Source of the DNA: PALSA-607 sp036509315
GTDB taxonomy: Bacteria; Actinomycetota; Actinomycetes; Acidothermales; Acidothermaceae
Direction of reading: 5' to 3'
Length of the DNA: 30,628 nucleotides
Assembly (NCBI GenBank): GCA_036509315.1
Contig: DATCFU010000002.1
Span: 1 to 30,628, forward strand
This document shows, in pieces, positions 7,246-13,225 of the stretch. The translations under genes were made by a program, and so were the position numbers. Position 1 is the stretch's first letter. The number at the start of each line of letters is the position of its first letter. Below the pieces are notes generated by a model. That model searched no databases. It had not been told where the DNA came from and was given only the letters and a program-made list of their open reading frames with translations.

Positions 7246-8216
7246 GCCGCGTTCTCCCTTTCGAATGTGAGGCAGTTGATGATCGAGTTTTCGACGGTGT
7301 CACTCAGAGCGTGATCTGTGTAGTACGCGGTGTGTGGGCTGATGAGGACGTTCGGGAGCTCCTGCAGGCGCAGTAACAGGTTGTTTCCGACGGGAGTGCT
7401 TCTGCAGTCGGCGTAGAAGATTCCATCCTCGCCTTCGAGAACGTCGAGCGCCGCACCGGACAGCCTGCCGCTTTCCAGAGCAGAAAGAAGAGCCTCGGTG
7501 TGCAGCAGTGATCCGCGCCCGGTGTTGATAACAAACGCGCCGTCCTTCATCTGCTTGATACGTTGGCGATTGAGCAGATGGTGAGTGTCGGCGTTGAGCG
7601 GGGTGTGGAGCGTGATGATGTCGCTCTGTCGCAGCAACTCATCGAGTGGGACGTAGCGGGCGGCAGTCTTCGGACGATTATCAAAGGCCAGGGTCAGGCA
7701 GCCGAACCCACGCAACCGGTCCATGACCGCTGCGCCAATGCGCCCTGTTCCGATCACCCCGACGGTCAGATCGCGTAGCTCTCGCCCGCGCACATCGTGC
7801 AACCTGTAGTCATGAGCGTCTGTGCGTCGGATCATGGATTTCGCGCTTCGTACCGCCATCAGGATCAGCATCAACGTGTAGTCAGCCACGCTGTCGGGCG
7901 AGTAGGCGACGTTATCGACGCAGATCCCGACGCTCTGCGCATAGTCCATATCAACGTGGTCGAATCCGATGCTCCGTGTCGAGACATACGCGACGCCGGC
8001 AACGCTTAGCGCCAGCAGCGTGGAGTTCGTCACGCGAGTCTTGTGGCCTACGCTGATGCATCGGTTGCCGCGTACCAACTCGACATTGCTATCGGAGAGC
8101 GCTGCCCTTGTGATGGTCGGCATAACTCCAAAGCGGGGCGCGATCTCGCGGAACGCAGCAGCCTCATCCGGTTCGCACCCGTAAACGGTGATTCCCATTC
8201 TTGAGCTGGATGTCAT
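7233..8216 (-). CDS. vanH: D-lactate dehydrogenase VanH
   Basis: NAD(P)H-dependent D-2-hydroxyacid dehydrogenase reducing pyruvate to D-lactate for the ligase. From the ATG at 8216 it has 327 residues: MGITVYGCEPDEAAAF near the N-terminus, the Rossmann motif GVIGTGRIG at 153-161, catalytic Arg234 in NTGRGSL, Glu near 261-263, His295 in ISPHTAYYTDHALSD. A second ATG at 8198 gives 321 residues, nearer the enterococcal length; I prefer 8216 because GGAGG precedes it, though only one base away. First gene of vanHAX, diverging from murF across 126 bases. Samples of its 3' end count as low as 50% G+C, below the flanks. Confidence 0.95.
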   Translation of the reverse strand: MTSSSRMGITVYGCEPDEAAAFREIAPRFGVMPTITRAALSDSNVELVRGNRCISVGHKTRVTNSTLLALSVAGVAYVSTRSIGFDHVDMDYAQSVGICVDNVAYSPDSVADYTLMLILMAVRSAKSMIRRTDAHDYRLHDVRGRELRDLTVGVIGTGRIGAAVMDRLRGFGCLTLAFDNRPKTAARYVPLDELLRQSDIITLHTPLNADTHHLLNRQRIKQMKDGAFVINTGRGSLLHTEALLSALESGRLSGAALDVLEGEDGIFYADCRSTPVGNNLLLRLQELPNVLISPHTAYYTDHALSDTVENSIINCLTFERENAAWTG

Positions 8217-8263
8217 GCCTCCAGTGAAGGCGTCGCGACGTTGCCACCACGTATGAGATTTTG

Positions 8264-8296
8264 GATAGGCCGACGATATGGCGCAGGCCGTAGCGT
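8264..8296 (+). promoter_or_regulatory. Second VanR box and -10, murF promoter
   Basis: GATAGGCCGACGATATG (8264-8280), ten bases, then TAGCGT (8291-8296). It matches the vanR promoter motif at 15 of 17 positions and has the identical -10 at identical distance, with the direct repeat GATAGG / GATATG again 11 bases apart. It points toward murF. Lying in the only gap between vanH and murF, the same bound VanR could also serve the leftward vanH promoter, for which I could not find an equally clear -10. Confidence 0.7.
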
Positions 8297-8304
8297 GCGG
8301 GGGC

Positions 8305-8346
8305 ATGTCGCGGCACTTCGCCGGCCCTCGTGGCGGCCGGGCATGA
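8305..8346 (+). CDS. Putative 13-codon leader ORF coupled to murF
   Basis: An ATG at 8305, eight bases after TAGCGT (8291-8296), opens a 13-codon reading frame (MSRHFAGPRGGRA) whose TGA overlaps the murF ATG as ATGA. In the vanR promoter the ATG stands seven bases after the same -10, so a leaderless start here is likely. Ribosomes ending this ORF could re-initiate on murF, which has no clear ribosome site of its own. The peptide itself may have no function. There is no homology evidence. Confidence 0.4.
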   Translation: MSRHFAGPRGGRA

Positions 8347-9686
8347 TCCCGCTCAGCGTCGACGAGATCGCCGCAATCGTCGGAGGGACAGTTCAGGGCG
8401 ACGGTGCCGTAACGGTAACCGCACCGGCCGTCCTTGACGGCCGGCAGGCCGAACCGGGCGGCCTCTTCGTCGCTTTCGCTGGTGAAAACGTCGACGGACA
8501 CAACTACGCCGAGCAGGCCGGCGCAGTTGGCGCGGTGGCCGTGCTGGGCACTCGGCCCACGCCGCTGCCCACAGTGGTCGTCGAAGACGCCGAGGTCGCA
8601 CTGCAGGTGCTCGCTGCGCACGTTGTTGGTCGGCTGCGCGACAAGCCCACCGTCGTCGGCGTGACCGGCTCCCAGGGCAAAACCAGCACCAAAGACCTGC
8701 TGGCCGCGGTGCTTTCGAGTGCTGCGTCGACGATCGCCACCATCGGCTCGCTCAACAACGAACTCGGCGTGCCGCTCACCATGCTGCGCGCGACGTCGGC
8801 GTCGCGGTTTCTCCTCCTGGAGATGGGAGCGCGCCACGTTGGCGACATCGCCAAGCTCACGGCCCTAGCTACGCCGGACGTCGCGCTCGTGCTCAACGCG
8901 GGCCAGGCCCACCTCGGCAAGTTCGGGTCGCGCGAGGCCATCGCCCAGGCCAAAGGCGAGCTGGTGCAAGGACTAAGGCCAGTCGGGACCGCGATTCTGA
9001 ACGCCGATGACCCCAGGGTGCTGGCGATGCGGTCGCTCACCGATGGGCCCGTGCTGACCTTCGGCCAGGCGGAGTGCGCCGACGTGCGCGTGCTCGACCT
9101 GGCACTGGACCGTTTCGGCCGTCCGTCCTTCACGCTGCGAACCGCCGATGACTCAGCTCCCGTCGCACTTCAGCTCGTCGGCGCCCACCAGGCGCTCAAC
9201 GCGTCGGCTGCCGCGGCGGCGGGATTGGCTGCTGGCATCTCCCTCGATGCCGCCGCAGCGGCGCTGTCCTGCGCCTCGGTGTCGAAGTGGCGCACGGAAC
9301 TGCGCGAGCTCGCTGACGGTGCGATGTTGCTGAACGACTCCTACAACGCCAATCCCGACTCGACTCGCGCTGCCCTGGACGCACTCGCAGCGATCAAGGG
9401 CTCGCGTCGGATAGCCGTCCTCGGCGAGATGCTCGAACTCGGTGCCGACAGCGCGAGTGAGCACCGCGCCGTCGGGCAGTACGCCTCATCTCGCGCCGAC
9501 ATCGTCATCGCGGTCAGCGAGGGCGCCCAGCCGATCGCCGACGGCGCAGGAGAGCGAGCGCTCGCTCTGGCCGACAACTTTGCTGTGGTCGAATGGCTGC
9601 GCAATCACGTCACCGCCGGCGACGTCGTGCTCGTCAAAGCCTCACGCGGGGCGCACCTCGACGAGGTAGCCGCGGCACTCGCATAG
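8343..9686 (+). CDS. murF: UDP-MurNAc-tripeptide--D-Ala-D-X ligase, MurF homologue
   Basis: Cytoplasmic Mur ligase of 447 residues, normal for MurF, adding the terminal dipeptide to UDP-MurNAc-tripeptide. Seen: N-terminal MurF uridine-binding region (about 1-95) with MIPLSVDEIAAIVGGTV and PGGLFVAFAGENVDGHNY, the ATP loop VVGVTGSQGKTSTKD (104-118), central motif LLEMGARHVGDIAKL, LLNDSYNANPDS in the C-terminal part, and KASRGAHLDEV at the end. ATG 8343 is chosen because homology begins there. The gene diverges from vanH and follows a VanR-box promoter. A MurF next to vanHAX is known from some glycopeptide producers, where it is thought to handle D-Ala-D-Lac; that role here is inference. It is presumably a second murF beside the division-cluster copy. 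Confidence 0.93.
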   Translation: MIPLSVDEIAAIVGGTVQGDGAVTVTAPAVLDGRQAEPGGLFVAFAGENVDGHNYAEQAGAVGAVAVLGTRPTPLPTVVVEDAEVALQVLAAHVVGRLRDKPTVVGVTGSQGKTSTKDLLAAVLSSAASTIATIGSLNNELGVPLTMLRATSASRFLLLEMGARHVGDIAKLTALATPDVALVLNAGQAHLGKFGSREAIAQAKGELVQGLRPVGTAILNADDPRVLAMRSLTDGPVLTFGQAECADVRVLDLALDRFGRPSFTLRTADDSAPVALQLVGAHQALNASAAAAAGLAAGISLDAAAAALSCASVSKWRTELRELADGAMLLNDSYNANPDSTRAALDALAAIKGSRRIAVLGEMLELGADSASEHRAVGQYASSRADIVIAVSEGAQPIADGAGERALALADNFAVVEWLRNHVTAGDVVLVKASRGAHLDEVAAALA

Positions 9687-9687
9687 T

Positions 9688-9702
9688 TCACCCCCCCGGT
9701 GA
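9688..9702 (+). terminator. Possible hairpin terminator after murF
   Basis: TCACC (9688-9692), a five-C loop, GGTGA (9698-9702) form a short perfect stem directly after the murF stop. T-rich TCTTTCT follows only after several bases, so Rho-independent termination is possible but weak. Confidence 0.35.
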
Positions 9703-9722
9703 GCACGGTCTTTCTATATCAA

Positions 9723-9738
9723 TGGAAATCAATTTCCA
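9723..9738. promoter_or_regulatory. 16-bp palindromic operator candidate
   Basis: TGGAAAT-CA-ATTTCCA is a perfect inverted repeat, AT-rich in GC-rich surroundings, 20 bases before the patatin-like gene. A TATATC element lies just upstream (around 9715-9720). The position fits a repressor site for that gene. It bears some likeness to Fur-family (Zur-like) boxes, but the match is loose and the regulator is unknown. Confidence 0.5.
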
Positions 9739-9758
9739 CGGGCTGAAACAGTCTGAAG

Positions 9759-10682
9759 ATGGCTCACAACGTTGCTCTGGTTCTCGGTGGTGGGGGGGCT
9801 GCCGGAAATGCGTGGGAGATCGGTGTCATCGCCGGCCTAGCCGAGGCCGGTCTCGATATGACGGAGGTTGCCGATTTGGTGGTCGGCACCTCCGCCGGTG
9901 CCACCGCGGCAGCCCAAGTCCGCAGCGGCATACCGGTGGCCGAGTTGCTGGCCTCGGTGCTTTCCCCGCCGATGCAACCAGTGGGGCAGAACCCGCAGCG
10001 GCCCCCGTCCCTGCCAATGGCGACCGTGTTCGAGCGCATGAGGGCCATCGGCGCCGCCGCGACCTCGGGAGTCGACCTACAACGCGCAATGGGCGCGTTC
10101 GGGTTGGAGAGCGACGCCACGATCGGATCCGGAGCAGCACAGCGCCGCGCAACCGTCGCAGCCAGGCTGCCTAGCCCGCGTTGGCCGGACAGGCCGATGA
10201 TCGTGGTGGCCCTCGATGCGCACACCGGCGAGTTGACTGCCTTCGACCGCGATTCCGACGTCGACCTGGTGGACGCGGTCACCGCGAGCACTGCGCTGCC
10301 CGGCCTGGTCCCCACCGTCAGCATCAACGGCTCTCGCTACATCGACGGCGGCGTGCGCTCCAGCGAAAACGCCGACCTTGCCTCGGGCTACGCGAACGTC
10401 GTGGTGCTCTCGCCGTTAGGCGGACGTAGCCGGACACCACCGGAACCGGGCACAGACCCGGCTGGTCAGTTCGAGGGACTGCGCAGATTCCCTGGCGCGG
10501 CCCTGGAAAGCCAAGTCGAAGCGCTGCGCAAGCAAGGCAGCTACGTCGCGGTGATCACACCCGACGCGGACTCCCGAGCCGCGATGGGTACCAACCAGAT
10601 GGATCCCGCGACTCGCATCCCCAGCGCCAGCGCCGGTTTCGCACAGGGCAAGCAGGAAGCGACTCGGGTAACGTTCGTGTGA
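9759..10682 (+). CDS. Patatin-like phospholipase family protein
   Basis: Serine acyl hydrolase of 307 residues. The patatin parts are all present: the oxyanion loop GGGGAAG at 10-16, nucleophile Ser45 in VGTSAGATAAA, and catalytic Asp196 in YIDGGVRSS. Such enzymes use a Ser-Asp dyad to cleave acyl chains from phospholipids or other lipids. No signal peptide or membrane helix is evident, so it is probably cytoplasmic. The ATG at 9759 is used; the ribosome site is weak (GAAG). It stands alone behind the palindrome at 9723-9738. The natural substrate is unknown. It is 72 bases beyond murF, so a link with the van cluster is only positional. Confidence 0.92.
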   Translation: MAHNVALVLGGGGAAGNAWEIGVIAGLAEAGLDMTEVADLVVGTSAGATAAAQVRSGIPVAELLASVLSPPMQPVGQNPQRPPSLPMATVFERMRAIGAAATSGVDLQRAMGAFGLESDATIGSGAAQRRATVAARLPSPRWPDRPMIVVALDAHTGELTAFDRDSDVDLVDAVTASTALPGLVPTVSINGSRYIDGGVRSSENADLASGYANVVVLSPLGGRSRTPPEPGTDPAGQFEGLRRFPGAALESQVEALRKQGSYVAVITPDADSRAAMGTNQMDPATRIPSASAGFAQGKQEATRVTFV

Positions 10683-10690
10683 CGACGCCC

Positions 10691-11120
10691 ACCGGATGAT
10701 GCGGTAGGCGACAAGCAGGTGCCCAGTCGGTGACGTCGCGCTTGTGATCGGCTCGAGGTTAAGCGGCGGCAATCCTTCGAGGAGCCTGCGTCCGCTCCCG
10801 ACGATCTTCGACGCGATCACCAGCCTCAGCTCGTCAACAACGTGTGCTGCGAGCAGTCTGGACGACGGAGATGCTGACGTGGATGTCGCGACATACTTCG
10901 TGACCCCGTTGATGAAACGTCGCGAATGGCTCGATCTCGCTGCTAGGCCAGAACCCGGCCCACCCGTCGTAGCTGCGTCGGCCCAGGACGACCGCGTCTT
11001 GCGCTCCGATCACCGCGGCGACGTTGGCGTCCATTGCGTCGTCCCACTCGGTGAAGAACTTGTCGGAAGACTTGCGACGCCGTCGAGAGACAACAACTCG
11101 TACACGACGATCTTTCGCAT
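10691..11120 (-). pseudogene. Frameshifted dihydrofolate-reductase-family (RibD C-terminal-like) gene
   Basis: The minus strand begins with a good ribosome site CGGAGA and ATG at 11120 (MRKIVVYELLSLDGVAS), then homology jumps frame near 11070 to DKFFTEWDDAMDANVAAVIG and AVVLGRRSYDGWAGFWPSS. It jumps again near 10910 to INGVTKYVATSTS, and a segment of the expected middle is missing before LLAAHVVDELRLVIASKIVG and GHLLVAYRIIR. The last frame has no stop before running into the 3' end of the patatin gene. At least two frameshifts and an internal deletion make this a decayed member of the dihydrofolate reductase family used as small oxidoreductases. An intact, different member lies at 12614. Confidence 0.8.
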
Positions 11121-11239
11121 GCTCAGCATCTCCGGTTGACTCATGCAGCAGTACCCGATCGGGCGACGTGCGACAGTCGTTGAGACGGACTAGCGGCCTC
11201 AGACTCATCGGTAGTCACTCGGATAGGAAGGCTCTCAGC

Positions 11240-11545
11240 ATGTGGGCACAACTACAGAAGGTGCGGATCAAGCCGGAGCGCGAGGCGGACTTGCTCGGTG
11301 TGTTCGAGCAACTTCGCGCCATTGAGCAGGCAGATTCAGGCCTGGTGAGGACGATGGTCATGCGTAGCCAGGCCGATCCGACGCTGGTGTTTGCCTTGGT
11401 CGTGTTTGAGAGCGAACAAAAGGCTCGCGAGCGGGAGCAGGACCCTCGGCGCGAGGAGGGACTGAAGCACATCCGAGCTGCGATGGGAGACGTCCTGGAC
11501 GGACCGCCCGAGTTCTTCGACCTCGACGTGGTGCGCGACCAGTAG
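11240..11545 (+). CDS. ABM-like small protein (antibiotic biosynthesis monooxygenase fold)
   Basis: Protein of 101 residues starting MWAQLQKVRIKPEREADLLG, with GLVRTMVMRSQADPTLVFAL and VFESEQKARER following. The pattern of an opening strand, a helix carrying the E-R-E-A-D-L patch and a second strand with F-x-S-E-x-x-A is that of dimeric alpha+beta barrel (ABM/YgiN-type) proteins. Many bind haem or small quinones; no specific catalytic residue can be assigned here. The ATG at 11240 has GGATAGGAAGG about nine bases upstream. It is between the pseudogene and the short-chain dehydrogenase and has no clear partner. Confidence 0.7.
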   Translation: MWAQLQKVRIKPEREADLLGVFEQLRAIEQADSGLVRTMVMRSQADPTLVFALVVFESEQKAREREQDPRREEGLKHIRAAMGDVLDGPPEFFDLDVVRDQ

Positions 11546-11718
11546 CCCGTTGCCACAATCTGCGCGCTGCAAGACCTGGCACCCACGCTTGCTGCGAAGC
11601 CACCCGACCCCTCGTACGAGTTCAACCTGGACCGCTCGCGGGCACGCAATGCGTTTACCGACACTGCGTGGCCCCCGTGCCTATCGCCCTCAACCGGCGG
11701 TGACTAGGAACCGCGACG

Positions 11719-12510
11719 CTACGGGAGCGGACGCAGGCGAAGGGCGTGCGTGTCCAAGTCGATGACCTCATCTGCGCGCGCAGCCAGCGAGCGCCAGTCA
11801 TCGAGGGCAGCGCGGAAGTAGCGGCCCGACAAGGCGTCGAGCATCCCGGCGTCAAGATCCATAATCAGATCGACGGGCGTCGCGATCGGCGTCCAGGTGT
11901 CTTCGTCGTCCCAGATCTCCGTGAAGACTTCCGCGGTCATGTCCGTCTTGATCATGCCCGGCGACAACGCGAACACCCGAACTCCAGCACTGAAGCACTC
12001 CCCCGCGACCGCCTCGGTGAAGCGGTTCACAGCGGCCTTGCTTGCCATATAGGCCGACGTCAGTTGACCGTCGTTGTCGAGACCCACGGGATACGTCGCC
12101 GCACCAGATGACACGTTGACGATCCGGCCGCTACCGCGCGCCATCATCGCCGGCAGGACGGCGCGCGTGCATAGATAGGTGCCCCGAACATTGATCTCGA
12201 AGACACGCCACCAATCCTGCTCATGCACTTCCCACGTCAGACCGCTACCGCCAGAGATAGCCGCGTTGTTCACGAGCAGATCGGGAACGCCGAGCTCAGC
12301 AAGAATGCGTGCAAAGACGTCTTTGACAGCCGCCGGGTCACTGACGTCCAACGTGAACGGAACAGCGCCCGTCGCAGCAGCCACATGGTCGAGGTCAGTA
12401 GCGGACCGCGCGATCGCCGCCACTGTCTGGCCCGCCGAGGTAAGCCGCTCCGTCAGGGCGCGGCCGATGCCGCGACTCGCCCCTGTGACTACTGCCAGTC
12501 GGGCTGCCAT
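11719..12510 (-). CDS. Short-chain dehydrogenase/reductase (SDR)
   Basis: Classical SDR of 263 residues. The nucleotide motif TGASRGIG is at 9-16, NNAA at 81-84, catalytic Ser134/Ser135 in IVNVSSGAA, and Tyr154 and Lys158 in SAYMASKAAV. The fold uses NAD(P)(H) to oxidise or reduce an alcohol/carbonyl. The ending (after about residue 190) with SPGMIKTDM is also typical. The ATG at 12510 is the only sensible start; no strong ribosome site is seen. It is a single gene, facing away from the dihydrofolate-reductase-like gene at 12614. Substrate is not predictable. Confidence 0.92.
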   Translation of the reverse strand: MAARLAVVTGASRGIGRALTERLTSAGQTVAAIARSATDLDHVAAATGAVPFTLDVSDPAAVKDVFARILAELGVPDLLVNNAAISGGSGLTWEVHEQDWWRVFEINVRGTYLCTRAVLPAMMARGSGRIVNVSSGAATYPVGLDNDGQLTSAYMASKAAVNRFTEAVAGECFSAGVRVFALSPGMIKTDMTAEVFTEIWDDEDTWTPIATPVDLIMDLDAGMLDALSGRYFRAALDDWRSLAARADEVIDLDTHALRLRPLP

Positions 12511-12613
12511 CTGGCCAGCCTAGGGGTTGCGATGCAAGCGCTGCGAAGGCGACCACTGCCGCCGCGATTGCGCTGACCGATGACTTCTCGCCCACTCAAT
12601 AGTCTGAACGTCC

Positions 12614-13219
12614 ATGAGCCTCATTACTTGTCACGTGTCGATCTCCCTCGATGGCTTCATCGCGGGTCCTGACCAGAGTCTCGAGAACCCCATCGGGGTC
12701 GGCGGCCTCAGGCTCCATCAGTGGCACTTCGGGGATGGCCCAGCCCACGAGGGCGACGTCGCTGCCCGCGATGACCTGATGCGCACGCTTGGGGCCGTCA
12801 TCATGGGCCGCAACATGTACGGCCCGATCCGCGGCGAGTGGGACGCCGATTGGCGAGGGTGGTGGGGCGACGACCCGCCGTACCACTCACCGGTGTTCGT
12901 CCTCACCCACTACCCGCACGAGCCAAACGAGATGGACGGCGGCACCACGTTCTACTTCGTCACGGATGGATTCGAGGCCGCCCTCAACCAGGCGAAGGAT
13001 GCCGCTGCGGGCGGCGACATCCGCATCGCCGGTGGTGCGTCAACAATCCGACAGGCATTCGCCGCGGGTGCCATCGACGAGATCACGCTCGACATCGGGC
13101 CAGCAATGCTCGGCAGCGGGGAGCGCTTGCTCGACGGAGTGGACGATCCAGGGTTAGAGCAGGTGGACGTCACGTACTCGCCCTACGCGACACACGTCCG
13201 GTACCGAGTCGTTCGCTGA
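12614..13219 (+). CDS. Dihydrofolate reductase family protein (RibD C-terminal-like)
   Basis: Protein of 201 residues with the RibD_C / bacterial bifunctional deaminase-reductase fold: ITCHVSISLDGFIAGPDQS at the start, GAVIMGRNMYGP in the middle, and GGDIRIAGGASTIRQAF for the NADPH site, then ITLDIGPAMLGSGERLLDGV. These stand-alone relatives are probable NADPH-dependent reductases and usually not true folate enzymes. The ATG at 12614 has no ribosome site, but a TAGTCT -10 candidate ends eight bases before it (12600-12605), so a leaderless transcript is likely. It converges on the regulator gene with a six-base gap. Confidence 0.9.
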   Translation: MSLITCHVSISLDGFIAGPDQSLENPIGVGGLRLHQWHFGDGPAHEGDVAARDDLMRTLGAVIMGRNMYGPIRGEWDADWRGWWGDDPPYHSPVFVLTHYPHEPNEMDGGTTFYFVTDGFEAALNQAKDAAAGGDIRIAGGASTIRQAFAAGAIDEITLDIGPAMLGSGERLLDGVDDPGLEQVDVTYSPYATHVRYRVVR

Positions 13220-13225
13220 GGACCC

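Noticed and set aside
8241..8269. TTGCCA (8241-8246), 17 bases, GATAGG as a murF promoter
   Set aside because: The GATAGG is better explained as half of the repeated VanR box; the identical TAGCGT at both sites is a stronger -10.
8241..8342. Upstream in-frame extension of MurF by 34 residues
   Set aside because: The extension is Arg/Gly-rich, lacks homology to MurF and spans the promoter motif and -10; the family N-terminus begins at 8343.
11546..11707. Protein-like frame continuing after the ABM-like gene, with a YEFNLDR patch recalling TetR C-termini
   Set aside because: Too short and without a start codon or other support; it may be a remnant, but chance is as likely.
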